Shown: positions 25,896 to 36,514, numbered from the stretch's first letter. The stretch is 64,000 bases of DNA from Olsenella sp. An293 (GCF_002159495.1 NZ_NFIT01000005.1:143501-207500); one strand, 5' to 3'. The notes: a model not told the origin generated them from the sequence alone. Program-made: numbers and translations.

Positions 25896-28364
25896 CTCCC
25901 AGGTAGGCGGGACGGGGGCGTTGGGCGTGGCCCAGGCGCCCAGGGCCGCATTGGGGTCGGCGTCCAGCGTAAGCGGCGAGAAGGACCCGGCGTTGTAGCT
26001 CCTCAGGGCCGCGATCCCGATCATGGCCGCGTTGTCGCCGCAGGCGCGCATGGGCGGCACGGTCACGCGCACGCCGCGCTTCTCGAGCGCCTTCTTGTAC
26101 GCTGCGCGCAGACCCGGGTTGGCCGCCACGCCGCCGCCGACGCAGAAGTCGGCAACACCGGTCTCCTCCACGGCGGTCACGGCCTTGGCCACCTGAACGT
26201 CGATGACGGCCGCCTCGAAGCTCGCCGCAAGGTCGGGCAGGTTGATGGGGCGACCGGCGCGGTTCTCGCCCTCGATGTAGGTGATGACGGCGGTCTTGAG
26301 GCCGGAGAGGCTGAAGCTGTAGTCGCCGCTGTGCATCATTGCGCGCGGGAAGTGAATGGCCTTGGGATTGCCCTGCGCGGAGAGCTTGGAGATCACGGGG
26401 CCGCCGGGGTATCCCAGGCCGAGCGCCTTGGCCACCTTGTCGAAGGCCTCGCCCACCGCGTCGTCGATCGTGGCGCCGAGAAGAGCGTAGTCGCCCCAGG
26501 CGCGCACGTGCACGAGCATGGTGTTGCCACCGGAGACGATGCTCGCCACGAAGGGCGGCTCGAGGTCCGGCGTCTCGAAGAGGTTGGCCATGAGGTGGCC
26601 CTCGAGGTGGTGCACGGCAATGAGCGGCAGGTCGGCGGCCGCGCAGAGGCCCTTGGCAAAGGCGACGCCCACCACGAGCGCGCCCACGAGGCCCGGCCCC
26701 GCCGTGACGCCCACGGCCGCGAGGTCGGAGGGCGCCAGCGTGTCCACGCCAAAGTGCTCGCCGGCTCGGGCGAGGGTCTCCTCGAAGACGCCCACGATGG
26801 CCTCGGTGTGCTTGCGGGAGGCGATCTCGGGCACCACGCCGCCAAAGCGCGCGTGGAAGTCGATCTGCGTGGCGACGACGCTCGCGCACACGACGCCGTG
26901 GGAGTCCGTCACGGCCATGGCGGTCTCATCGCAGGAGGACTCGATCGAGAGGATGAGCGGCCCGGCGGCCGCCAGCGCGGCGCGCGCCTCGGGCGAGCGC
27001 TCGCCGGGCACGATCGGCCACGGGCGAATCGAGGGCGCCGGCTCCGGACGGCCGTTCTGGATCACGGCGTCCGCCGCGAGCGGCAGCGGCGCGCGCAGGA
27101 TGAGGGCGTCGTGCGCGGGCTCGCCGGCGGCCGCCGGATAGTAGCCCGGGCGACGGCCCTCCTCCGCGAGACCGAGCACGCCGTAGAGCGCGCGGGCAGG
27201 CTCGTTCTTCTCGTCAACCTCGAGCGAGATCGTCTGCGCCCCGAGCATCTGCGCGTCGTAGGCCACGCGGGCCACGAGGCGGCAGGCGATGCCCTCGCGT
27301 CGGCGCGCCGCGTCCACGACGACCTCCTCGACCTCGAAGTCAGCCCCCGCGAGCACGCCGCCCGCGAAGCCGATGACGGTCCCCTGGTCGTGCGCGACCC
27401 ACCAGCTGCGGCCGGGCTGGGAGAGCTCCTCGTAGAACATCCGCTCCGTCCACGGCGTGTGCGCGGAGCCCTCGTAGGCGCTGGCCTCGAGGGCGGCCAC
27501 GGCGGCGGTGTCGTTCACCGTCATCGGACGCAACTGCAGGTGGATGCCCGCAAGCGCGTCATCCACGCCGGTAAGCTCAACAGTCGCCGGCTTCTTGAGG
27601 CCAAGGCGCGTTCGCTCGGCCTCCTCGGCGTCAGAGAGACGGGTGTAGATGGGAAGGACCAGCGCCGGGTCTCCGGGCTGGGCGGACGCGCCTTCAAACA
27701 CCCCGGCCTCCACGGCAGCGCGCAGAAGCCCCTCTCCCGTGGGGTACCACGCCTCCTCGGGCGAGAAGGACGTGAGCCCCGCAGCCTCAAAGCGCCCGCG
27801 GTACTTGACCAGCCCGTTGCCCGTGAGCGTGAGGTCGACGGCGTCGGCACGCCCGACCCAGGCCGTCACGCAGGCATCGGCCTTGAGCACGGTCTCGGCC
27901 GGGAAGATGCGGTGTGCGCCAGCCTCGTCCAGCTCGTAGATGCCCGGGTAGACCTCGCCGCGCATGGCGTCGCCCGCCACCGCGAGCGTCCCTCGGGCGC
28001 CGGCGGCATGCGCCGACCACGCCATCGCGTCGAGCGCGGAGGTCCCATAAAGTGGCAGGCCTAAGCCGCACGCGAGTCCCTTGGCCGTGGCGATGCCGAT
28101 CCGCACGCCCGTGAACGAGCCGGGGCCGCGCCCCACGAGTACCGCGTCGAGCTCGCCCATCGAAAGGCCGGCGTCGGCGAGCGCCTCCCGCGCCGTGGTC
28201 ACGAGCTCCACGTTTGCCTGACGGCGGCAGAGGTGGTCGCGGGCAGCGAGCACCTCCACGACACCGTCCGCGCCCACGCGCCCGACGGCGCACGCCAGCA
28301 TGTCCGTGGACGTGTCCAGCGCCAGGACGGTCTTCTCGGCAGGTTTGACGTTCTTCTCGCTCAT
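25893..28364 (-). CDS. tsaD: Fused TsaB-RimI-TsaD: tRNA t6A synthesis and N-acetyltransferase
   Basis: 823 residues in three modules. TsaB-like, about 1-250, with ALDTST near 15 and GRGPGSFTGVRIG near 78-90. RimI-like GNAT acetyltransferase, about 276-425, with the acetyl-CoA motif RRREGIACRL near 354-363; RimI acetylates ribosomal S18 in E. coli. TsaD, about 468-823, with SIESSCDETA near 473 and the metal-binding HLEGH at 586-590. TsaB and TsaD with TsaE and threonylcarbamoyl-AMP place t6A on tRNAs reading ANN codons. Normally these are separate proteins; here one chain would hold TsaB and TsaD at fixed 1:1. tsaE is 1.8 kb upstream. The gene starts MSEKN, containing the recurrent GTTCTTCTCG word. 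Likely essential. Confidence 0.93.
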   Translation of the reverse strand: MSEKNVKPAEKTVLALDTSTDMLACAVGRVGADGVVEVLAARDHLCRRQANVELVTTAREALADAGLSMGELDAVLVGRGPGSFTGVRIGIATAKGLACGLGLPLYGTSALDAMAWSAHAAGARGTLAVAGDAMRGEVYPGIYELDEAGAHRIFPAETVLKADACVTAWVGRADAVDLTLTGNGLVKYRGRFEAAGLTSFSPEEAWYPTGEGLLRAAVEAGVFEGASAQPGDPALVLPIYTRLSDAEEAERTRLGLKKPATVELTGVDDALAGIHLQLRPMTVNDTAAVAALEASAYEGSAHTPWTERMFYEELSQPGRSWWVAHDQGTVIGFAGGVLAGADFEVEEVVVDAARRREGIACRLVARVAYDAQMLGAQTISLEVDEKNEPARALYGVLGLAEEGRRPGYYPAAAGEPAHDALILRAPLPLAADAVIQNGRPEPAPSIRPWPIVPGERSPEARAALAAAGPLILSIESSCDETAMAVTDSHGVVCASVVATQIDFHARFGGVVPEIASRKHTEAIVGVFEETLARAGEHFGVDTLAPSDLAAVGVTAGPGLVGALVVGVAFAKGLCAAADLPLIAVHHLEGHLMANLFETPDLEPPFVASIVSGGNTMLVHVRAWGDYALLGATIDDAVGEAFDKVAKALGLGYPGGPVISKLSAQGNPKAIHFPRAMMHSGDYSFSLSGLKTAVITYIEGENRAGRPINLPDLAASFEAAVIDVQVAKAVTAVEETGVADFCVGGGVAANPGLRAAYKKALEKRGVRVTVPPMRACGDNAAMIGIAALRSYNAGSFSPLTLDADPNAALGAWATPNAPVPPTWE

Positions 28365-28444
28365 GCGCAGCTCTTCTCGCTCAGGGTTTCAACCTGCTAA
28401 GTGTAGCGCGGAGCGATGCTCGCAGGGAATGTTTCAAAACGATG

Positions 28445-28529
28445 AACCCCACACGTGGTCGCTCTTCACAAAAGCTTTCCTGCGAAAACGCCCGCCGATT
28501 AAACTAAAACAGAGACCGCGTGTGGGGTT
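28445..28529. repeat. Inverted repeat overlapping the stop of the DUF3783 gene
   Basis: 16-nt arms AACCCCACACGYGGTC at 28445-28460 and the complement at 28514-28529, one mismatch (a G-U pair), with a 53-base A/T-richer loop. The right arm covers the TAA stop of the minus-strand gene. It fills the 163-base gap before the fusion gene and may end transcription. Confidence 0.55.
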
Positions 28530-28974
28530 AGTCCGAGTCTGCCCGGGCGGAAGTGGCCGCATGCTCGCCAGCCACCGCCTCGATCAAACGCACGAGCGGC
28601 CAGGCGCGGTTGACCTTGTTGAGCAGCGCCTTGGGCCCCACCACGCACCCCGCCTCGCGCGAGCGGGCGAGAAAAACGTTGACCTGTGCGTCCGTAAGTC
28701 CGCAGAGCAGGACAAACTCATCGCACTCCGGCGTCGGCCCCTCATAGGGCATCGGCGTCTGCCGAAACCCCGGAAGCCGCGCGAACGCGCCCGCCGGATC
28801 GCCCAGCCGCTCGGGCAGCGCCGTGCGCGCCACCACGCCCATCTCGCGCAGCACCCCGCGGACCGCCGCGCCCTTCTCGGAAGAGGGGTCAAGCCCCCAG
28901 AGCACCGCGCACGGCGCGGGCCCCGAGGGCTTGACCTTCTTGCGGGCAGCCTTTTTCTGAGGCTTGCCGGCCAT
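28528..28974 (-). CDS. DUF3783-type protein
   Basis: 148 residues. A Lys-rich N terminus (KPQKKAARKKVKP) precedes a compact domain. Residues 90-140 (CGLTDAQVNVFLARSREAGCVVGPKALLNKVNRAWPLVRLIEAV in part) fit the DUF3783 pattern of a short helix, a valine-rich strand, a KA.L...N..W turn and a final helix. The start codon overlaps the rubrerythrin stop by one base (TAATG), implying translational coupling to the oxygen-defence gene. Biochemical role unknown. Confidence 0.65.
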   Translation of the reverse strand: MAGKPQKKAARKKVKPSGPAPCAVLWGLDPSSEKGAAVRGVLREMGVVARTALPERLGDPAGAFARLPGFRQTPMPYEGPTPECDEFVLLCGLTDAQVNVFLARSREAGCVVGPKALLNKVNRAWPLVRLIEAVAGEHAATSARADSD

Positions 28975-29561
28975 TAGCCGAAGTAGCGCTCGAGCAGGCC
29001 CTTGAGAGCCTTGCCGTGGCGGGCCTCGTCACGAGCCATCTCGTGGACGGTGTCGTGGATGGCGTCGAGGTTGTTCTTCTTGGCGCAGGTGGCGAGCTCC
29101 GTCTTGCCCTGCGTGGCGCCGAACTCGCAGTCGACGCGCCAGGCGAGGTTGGCCTTGGTGGAGGCCTTCATGTTGGGCTCGAGCTCCTCGCCGAGCAGCT
29201 CGGCGAACTTGGAGGCGTGCTCGGCCTCCTCGTAGGCGGCCTTCTCCCAGTACAGGCCGATCTCGGGATAGCCCTCGCGGTGGGCGATGCGGGCCATGCA
29301 GAGATACATGCCGACCTCGGAGCACTCGCCGTTGAAGTTGGCCTTGAGCTGCTCGAGGATGTAGGCCTTGTCCTCGTCGGAGATGTCGGGGTTGTCCTTG
29401 ACGGTCTTGCCGTAGATGCCGTACTCGTGCTCGGCGGCGAGCTTGAGCTCACCCTCGACCTTCTCGAACATGCTGGCCGGAGCCTTGCAGACCGGGCACT
29501 CCGCCGGCGGCTCGGCGCCCTCGTAGATGTAACCGCAGACCTTGCAGACCCACTTGTCCAT
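28974..29561 (-). CDS. Reverse-type rubrerythrin (N-terminal rubredoxin)
   Basis: 195 residues. Rubrerythrins reduce hydrogen peroxide with electrons from NADH via rubredoxin and protect anaerobes. The rubredoxin domain comes first ([10 protein letters not shown] at 6-15, CPVCKAP near 21-27), followed by the four-helix diiron domain with Exx[10 protein letters not shown] and DEARHGK motifs; this N-terminal order is the reverse of classical rubrerythrin. It lies 68 bases downstream of a Fur-family regulator gene and shares its transcription direction, so it is probably controlled by it. Confidence 0.92.
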   Translation of the reverse strand: MDKWVCKVCGYIYEGAEPPAECPVCKAPASMFEKVEGELKLAAEHEYGIYGKTVKDNPDISDEDKAYILEQLKANFNGECSEVGMYLCMARIAHREGYPEIGLYWEKAAYEEAEHASKFAELLGEELEPNMKASTKANLAWRVDCEFGATQGKTELATCAKKNNLDAIHDTVHEMARDEARHGKALKGLLERYFG

Positions 29562-29629
29562 GGTGACCTCCTCGTTGTTGACGTGCGGCGAGGCGTGGCG
29601 CCCCGCCGCCCTCTCCTATGCTCTCGGCC

Positions 29630-30028
29630 CTAGGCCGTAGAAGCCAAACCCTGCTGGCACGCGGGGCAGACGCCGTCGAACTGCAGCGCATGGCCGGTGA
29701 TCTGATACCCCGTCACCCGCGCGGCAGCCTCGTCGACCTCCCCCAGCACCGGAATCATCACGTCGTCGACGCGCCCGCAGCAGGTGCAGCGCACGTGGTA
29801 GTGCGCAAACGCCTGATGGTCAAAGTGGTCGGCGCCGTTGTTGATCTTCACGCGGCCGATCAGGCCCTCGTCCGAAAGCCTGCCCAGTGTACGATAGACC
29901 GTGGCGCGGCCGATGCTGGGATGCGAGGCGTGGACGGCCTCATACACCTCGTCAGCGGTGGGATGGTTGGCCAGACGGCGCAGCTCGTCCTCGATAATCG
30001 TGCGCTGAACGGTGTTTCTGCCAGACAT
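29630..30028 (-). CDS. Fur-family repressor, PerR-like
   Basis: 132 residues. The winged helix covers about 1-75 (TADEVYEAVHASHPSIGRATVYRTLGRLSDEGLI), and the metal region follows: HFDHQAFAHYHVRCTCCGRVDD, with a second CPACQ near the C terminus making two Cys-x2-Cys pairs that bind structural zinc. Peroxide sensing is inferred from the adjacent rubrerythrin gene; an iron-responsive Fur cannot be excluded by sequence alone. The TCTCAATT-rich palindrome 50-75 bases upstream is a likely autoregulatory operator. Confidence 0.85.
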   Translation of the reverse strand: MSGRNTVQRTIIEDELRRLANHPTADEVYEAVHASHPSIGRATVYRTLGRLSDEGLIGRVKINNGADHFDHQAFAHYHVRCTCCGRVDDVMIPVLGEVDEAAARVTGYQITGHALQFDGVCPACQQGLASTA

Positions 30029-30077
30029 GCCTCGCCTCCTCTCGTGCTGCGAAGACTATAGCATATTGATACTTGTT

Positions 30078-30101
30078 CTCAATTGAGATTTTTTCTCAAT
30101 T
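30078..30101 (-). promoter_or_regulatory. Candidate Fur/PerR operator
   Basis: A perfect palindrome CTCAATTGAG (30078-30087) with a further TTCTCAATT half site at 30093-30101, in the A/T-rich gap upstream of the Fur-family gene. The arrangement of A/T-rich TTGAGA half sites fits a Fur-family box; it differs from the Bacillus PerR consensus. Confidence 0.55.
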
Positions 30102-30135
30102 TTGGACGAGAAGGACATCCTCCAGCAACCGAGCG

Positions 30136-30615
30136 CTACAGCGCGGCGAGCAGCTCCTCGCCCCGGGCGTCATGCGCGACGAGGCGGACCTCGCGCGGGG
30201 GCTCCTCCCCCGGCGCGGCCTCGTCATCGAGGCGCGTCACGAAGACGTCCACGCGCGCGTCACCGATCTCCTCGGAGAACTGCTCGCCCCACTCGATCGA
30301 GCAGACGCCGTCGGCGCCCAGCACGTCGAAGATGCCCGTGTCCTCGAGCTGGTCGGGGTCGTCCAGGCGATAGAGGTCAAAGTGGTAGAGCGGCATCTCG
30401 GCGCCCTCGTAGACCATCTCGATGGTGAAGGTGGGGCTCGTGACGTCGCCCTCCACGCCCATGCCCGCGGCGACACCCTTGGTGAGCTGGGTCTTGCCCG
30501 CCCCGAGGTCCCCCGTCAGCACCAGCACGTCACCGGGGACGAGCAGGCGCCCCAGGCGCTCCCCCAGCGCGATGGTCTCGTCACGCGAGCACGTCTTGAT
30601 GATCTTCTCGCTCAC
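30136..30615 (-). CDS. tsaE: tRNA t6A synthesis ATPase TsaE
   Basis: 159 residues from a GTG at 30615 with GAGGGAGGGG upstream. Walker A is LTGDLGAGKTQLTKG near 34-48; the family signature SPTFTIEMVYEG lies near 61-72 and FDLYRLDDPDQLEDTG near 79-94. It supports turnover of the TsaBD complex during t6A formation. The start overlaps the stop of the uracil-DNA glycosylase gene by four bases (GTGA). Its partners TsaB and TsaD are fused in the gene at 25893-28364. Confidence 0.95.
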   Translation of the reverse strand: MSEKIIKTCSRDETIALGERLGRLLVPGDVLVLTGDLGAGKTQLTKGVAAGMGVEGDVTSPTFTIEMVYEGAEMPLYHFDLYRLDDPDQLEDTGIFDVLGADGVCSIEWGEQFSEEIGDARVDVFVTRLDDEAAPGEEPPREVRLVAHDARGEELLAAL

Positions 30616-31235
30616 CGTACCCCTCCCTCGGGCTCGACGGGATGCTCGGCCAGCCACGCGCCGACCATCCGCAGGTCCGCCTCGAGCAGCGGCTGCCAGT
30701 CGGAGTGGTAGATGCAGGCGGCCGGGTGGAAGGTCGGGCAGACCACGAAGTGGCCCGTCTGATAGAGCTGGCCGCGCAGCGACGTCACGCCCTTGTTGGT
30801 GCGCAGGACAAACTGCGAGGCGAAGTTGCCCAGGCACACGATGACGTCGGGCCAGATAGAGCGAATCTGCTCGCGCAGGAACGGTGAGCAGGCCTCGATC
30901 TCCTCGGGCTTGGGGTTGCGGTTTCCGGGCGGCCGGCACTTGACCACGTTGGCGATGTAGATCTCGTCGCGCGTGAGCCCCGCGCAGCCGAGAAGGGCAT
31001 CGAGCTTGTGGCCGGCGGCGCCCACGAAGGGCTCTCCCTGCAGGTCCTCGTTGCGGCCGGGGCCCTCGCCGACGAACATCACGCGGGCGCGCGGGTTCCC
31101 GACGCCAAAGACGAGGTTGGTGCGCGTTGCGCCCAGCGGGCAGAGCTGGCAGTCGCCCATGAGGTCGCGAATCTCCTGGAGCGAGACCTCGCGCGGCCGC
31201 TGGTGCTCGTGACCGGGGATGTGCATGACGGACAT
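30612..31235 (-). CDS. Family 4 uracil-DNA glycosylase
   Basis: 207 residues. It removes uracil from DNA in base-excision repair and carries a [4Fe-4S] cluster. Seen: CQLCPLG near 30-36 (first two cluster cysteines), motif A GEGPGRNED near 64-72, KCRPPGNRNP and a later cysteine in EACSPF for the rest of the cluster, VCLGNFA, and motif B HPAA. The start MSVMHIPG at 31235 is taken because the upstream in-frame extension lacks family similarity. Overlaps tsaE by four bases. Confidence 0.9.
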   Translation of the reverse strand: MSVMHIPGHEHQRPREVSLQEIRDLMGDCQLCPLGATRTNLVFGVGNPRARVMFVGEGPGRNEDLQGEPFVGAAGHKLDALLGCAGLTRDEIYIANVVKCRPPGNRNPKPEEIEACSPFLREQIRSIWPDVIVCLGNFASQFVLRTNKGVTSLRGQLYQTGHFVVCPTFHPAACIYHSDWQPLLEADLRMVGAWLAEHPVEPEGGVR

Positions 31236-31284
31236 GAGGTCGAGCCCCCTTCTCTCCGCGGCCGTGCGACGACCGCCGGACCCG

Positions 31285-32445
31285 CTAGGTGTAGATCTTC
31301 TCAAGGCGCATCCCAAAGTCGCAGACAACCTCATAGTTGATCGTGTTGCGCAGCTGGGCCATCTCGTCCGCGTCGATGGACTCGTTGCCGTCCGTGCCGA
31401 TGAGGGTGACCACGTCGCCATATTCCACCGGGCGCGACGGGCGGTAGGCGCGGGCGCTGTTGACGTCCACCGCGAACATGAACTGATCCATGCAGATGTT
31501 GCCCACCTGCCGGCAGCGCACGCCGCCCACGAGCACGTCCATGTTGTTGGAGAGCTCGCGCGCAAGGCCGTCGGCGTAGCCGATGGGCACCGTGGCGATC
31601 TGGATGTTTTGCTTGGGCACGCGATAGGTGAGGCCGTAGCCCACGCCGTCGCCGACGTTGGGGTAGAGCACGCGCACCACGCGGCCTCGAACGCTCATGA
31701 CCGGCTCGAGCTCGATCCGGGGACGCGTCACGTCGGCGGGGTGCAGGCCGTAGAGGCCGATGCCCACGCGGCACATGTCGAAGTGGCACTCGGGGTGCAG
31801 CACGGTGCCGGGCGTGTTGTCGCAGTGGACGAGGCCCGTGTCGAGCCCCGCCCCGCGCAGCGCCTCAACCGTCTCGCGAAAGCGGTTGAGCTGCAGGGCG
31901 AAGTCCCAGTCGTCCAGGACGTCGGCCGTGGCGAAGTGCGTGAAGGTGCCCGCGCACTCGAGGCCGCGGTGGAAGTCGATGGTTCGGCGAAGCTCCACGG
32001 CATCCTGACGGCGGACGCCGATGCGCGTCATGCCGGTGTCGACCGCCAGGTGATAGCGGGCCACGCGACCTCGCGAGGCAGCGGCCTCGCCCAGCGCAAG
32101 GGCGAAGTCGGCCGTGTAGACCGCCGGCATGAGGTCATAGTCGACGAGCGTTCCCACGCAGTCGACGGGGGGCTCGGAGAGGATGAGGACGGGCCACTCG
32201 ATGCCGCCCTCGCGCAGGGAGATGCCCTCACGCACCGTGGCGACGGCGAACTGGTCTGCCCCGGCGGCGTGCATGGTCTTGGCGCACGGGACGGCACCGT
32301 GCCCGTAGGCGTCGGCCTTGACGACGCACATCATCTGCGTGCCGCGCCCGATCTGGCGCCTGAAGGAGGCGGTGTTCCTCCTCAGGGCAGCGAGGTTCAC
32401 CTCGACCCAGGACCAGCGGGTTTCCGGACTCGCGTGATTGTCCAT
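31285..32445 (-). CDS. alr: Alanine racemase
   Basis: 386 residues. It converts L- to D-alanine for peptidoglycan using pyridoxal phosphate bound to K43 (VVKADAYGHGA). The second catalytic residue is the tyrosine in GVGYGLTYR near 270; the C-terminal barrel contains GNICMDQFMF. Start has GAGGAGGAGG upstream. It is 16 bases after nnr, in an acpS-nnr-alr order common in Gram-positive bacteria. Confidence 0.96.
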   Translation of the reverse strand: MDNHASPETRWSWVEVNLAALRRNTASFRRQIGRGTQMMCVVKADAYGHGAVPCAKTMHAAGADQFAVATVREGISLREGGIEWPVLILSEPPVDCVGTLVDYDLMPAVYTADFALALGEAAASRGRVARYHLAVDTGMTRIGVRRQDAVELRRTIDFHRGLECAGTFTHFATADVLDDWDFALQLNRFRETVEALRGAGLDTGLVHCDNTPGTVLHPECHFDMCRVGIGLYGLHPADVTRPRIELEPVMSVRGRVVRVLYPNVGDGVGYGLTYRVPKQNIQIATVPIGYADGLARELSNNMDVLVGGVRCRQVGNICMDQFMFAVDVNSARAYRPSRPVEYGDVVTLIGTDGNESIDADEMAQLRNTINYEVVCDFGMRLEKIYT

Positions 32446-32461
32446 GTCCTCCTCCTCGCCG

Positions 32462-34072
32462 CTAGGCCAGCTCGTCCGCTTCCGGATACATGACGTGCTC
32501 GTCAACCGCGTCTTGGGCAAGGCCGATCACGTCGATGACGTCGGTTGCCATGACGGCGCGCGTACCCCTCCGCTCGGCGGCCAGCGAACCCGCGTAGCCG
32601 TGGACCTCGCAGACATAGGCGGCGAGAAGGGCGAGATCGACGCCGCCGCCGTGCTGGGCGAGGGCCGAGACCATCATGCCCGCCAGCACGTCCCCGGAGC
32701 CGGCGGTGGCGAGCGCGGCCGGGCCCGGCTTGGGCATGACCGCGCGCTCCACGCTCACGCAGCCGGTCGCCGTGCCCTTGGTGACGACGACGAGCTCGGA
32801 GCCCCCGTCCGACCAGACGATCTTGCGCGCCGCCTCGAGCTGGTCGACGAGCGAGTCGGGCGGGTTGGACGGAAGCCCGACGAGCCGTCCGAGCTCGTGG
32901 CGGTGCGGCGTGAGGATGAGGGGCGCGCCGCGGCGCGTGATCTCGGGAAACTCGGGCAGGGCACCGTCGGTGAGACGGGAGAGGCAGTTGAGGCCGTCGG
33001 CGTCGACGACGAGGGGCGCGCTGGTCTCGAGCAGCTTCGAAACGATCGCTGAGGTTCCGCTCGTCGTGCGCATTCCCGGACCAACGAGCACGGCCGAGGC
33101 GCGCTCGGCGAGCTTGGCCACGACGTCGCGCGCATCGGCCGAGATGGTCCCGTCGGACTCCTCGGGAAGGGGGACCACGGGGATCTCGAGCAGATGGGAC
33201 TGTGCCACGTAGGCCACCGAGGCCGGGACGGCCAGCGTCACGTAGCCGGCGCCCATGCGCGCGGCGGAGCGGGCGGCCATGATCGCGGCCCCCGGGAAGC
33301 GCCTCGACCCGCCAACGACGAGCACCGAGCCACGCGTGAACTTGTCGACCGCCATCGAGGGGGTCGGGAGCACGTCGAGGTAGTCGATGAGGTCGGTCCT
33401 CCAGGCAACGGGATCGGCGTCGATGACGAGGCGCTCGGTCTGCTCCGCGAGCGGCGCCACCACGATCGCGCCGCACACGTCACGGCCGTCGTCGGCGAGC
33501 AGGCCGGGCTTGAGGGCGAGCATCGTGACGGTCATGTCGGCGACGACGCAGCTCTTCGAGGCGTGCCCGGTCTGGGCCGAGAGGCCGCTCGGAACGTCGA
33601 CGGAGACCACGCGCGCCGAGCACGCGTTCACGCAGTCGATCCAGATGTCGAAGGGGGCGCGGACGTCCCCGTGAAAGCCCGTGCCCAGCATGCAGTCGAG
33701 GACGGCGTCCGCAGTCTCCAGCAGGCTCTCGAGCTCGTCGCGCGAGGGGCCGACCATGGGTTGGATTCCCGCGCGCACGGCGCTCTGGGCGACCTGCCGG
33801 GCAAGGTCGCCGGCGAGCTCGTCCGGGTCGACCGGCGTCACGACGGTGACGTTGGCGCCGTGGGCGTGCATCGCCTCGGCGGCGACCCAGCCGTCGCCGC
33901 CGTTGTTTCCAAGGCCGGCGAGCACCACGACGTTCTCGACGCCGCCGAGCTCCATGACCTCCTGCGCCGCGGCGCAACCGGCGCGGTGCATGAGCTCGGA
34001 GACGCTCACCCCCTCGCGCGTGAGGGCGACCTCGACGCACTTGACGTCCTCGATGTTGAGTACCGGCTGCAT
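32462..34072 (-). CDS. nnr: Bifunctional NAD(P)HX epimerase/dehydratase
   Basis: 536 residues. It repairs hydrated NADH and NADPH. The N-terminal YjeF-type epimerase (about 1-215) shows GLGNNGGDGWVAAE near 52-65 and LDCMLGTGFHGDVR; the C-terminal ADP-dependent dehydratase (about 235-536) shows GSRRFPGAAIMAARSA, TPHRHELGRL and GSGDVLAGMM near 465. Starts five bases after acpS stops, within the wall-precursor operon. Confidence 0.94.
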   Translation of the reverse strand: MQPVLNIEDVKCVEVALTREGVSVSELMHRAGCAAAQEVMELGGVENVVVLAGLGNNGGDGWVAAEAMHAHGANVTVVTPVDPDELAGDLARQVAQSAVRAGIQPMVGPSRDELESLLETADAVLDCMLGTGFHGDVRAPFDIWIDCVNACSARVVSVDVPSGLSAQTGHASKSCVVADMTVTMLALKPGLLADDGRDVCGAIVVAPLAEQTERLVIDADPVAWRTDLIDYLDVLPTPSMAVDKFTRGSVLVVGGSRRFPGAAIMAARSAARMGAGYVTLAVPASVAYVAQSHLLEIPVVPLPEESDGTISADARDVVAKLAERASAVLVGPGMRTTSGTSAIVSKLLETSAPLVVDADGLNCLSRLTDGALPEFPEITRRGAPLILTPHRHELGRLVGLPSNPPDSLVDQLEAARKIVWSDGGSELVVVTKGTATGCVSVERAVMPKPGPAALATAGSGDVLAGMMVSALAQHGGGVDLALLAAYVCEVHGYAGSLAAERRGTRAVMATDVIDVIGLAQDAVDEHVMYPEADELA

Positions 34073-34077
34073 GTCAT

Positions 34078-34617
34078 CTACTCCTTCGTAGCGTTCTTCT
34101 CGTCACGGCGCTCGTCGATGCCGCTCAGCGCCTCCTCCTGCACGCGCTCGAGCTCGTCGAGCACCGAGCGCGCCTCCTTGAACGAGGTTGCGAGCGCGCG
34201 GGCCGCCTCGTCACGGGCCGGCGGCACGGGGCGCACGTCATCGGTCACCGCGATGGCGTTGGCCACGGCAACGTCGTGGGTGTGCGAGATGGAGAGCGCG
34301 ATCTCACGCACCCCGCGCTCGCGGGCGATCTCGGCGGCACGCCCCGCGAGCACCGCGCGCGGCCGGCCCGACTCGTCGCGCGAGACGGAGACGTCACGCA
34401 GGCCAACGCCGTCCGAAAAGCCCGTGCCCAGCGCCTTGAGCACGGCCTCCCGCGCGGCGAACCGTGCGGCATAGTGCTCTGCGGGACGCGCGCTCTTCTC
34501 GCAATATGCGCGCTCCTCCTCCGTGAACACGCGCCTCACGAAGTTGGGCCGTCGCGCGATGACGCGCTCCATGCGCTCGATCTCGAGCATGTCCACGCCG
34601 ATGCCTGCCGTTGCCAT
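34078..34617 (-). CDS. acpS: Holo-[acyl-carrier-protein] synthase with C-terminal extension
   Basis: 179 residues, about 50 more than usual. It attaches phosphopantetheine to acyl carrier protein. The core shows GIGVDMLEIERM (5-16, metal-binding Asp), RRVFTEEERAYCE, and FAAREAVLKALGTG near 53-66 (second metal ligand Glu), then ISHTHDVAVA near 110. Residues 125-179 are a charged, probably coiled-coil tail without known function. Separated by two bases from glmS. Confidence 0.92.
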   Translation of the reverse strand: MATAGIGVDMLEIERMERVIARRPNFVRRVFTEEERAYCEKSARPAEHYAARFAAREAVLKALGTGFSDGVGLRDVSVSRDESGRPRAVLAGRAAEIARERGVREIALSISHTHDVAVANAIAVTDDVRPVPPARDEAARALATSFKEARSVLDELERVQEEALSGIDERRDEKNATKE

Positions 34618-34619
34618 AG

Positions 34620-36470
<1,851 letters not shown>

Positions 36471-36508
36471 GCGGAGCCTCCTCGTGTCTGCGTCTGGGGC
36501 ACGTCACG

Positions 36509-36514
36509 ATTCTA
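36509..36514 (-). promoter_or_regulatory. Extended -10 box before glmS
   Basis: TGCTAGAAT on the minus strand gives an extended -10 (TAGAAT) 39 bases before the glmS start, in the 76-base gap from glmM. No good -35. Confidence 0.4.

Noticed and set aside
25827..28064. 745-codon plus-strand frame opposite the TsaB-RimI-TsaD gene
   Set aside because: Arg/Gly/His-rich shadow frame, no motif, no ribosome site.
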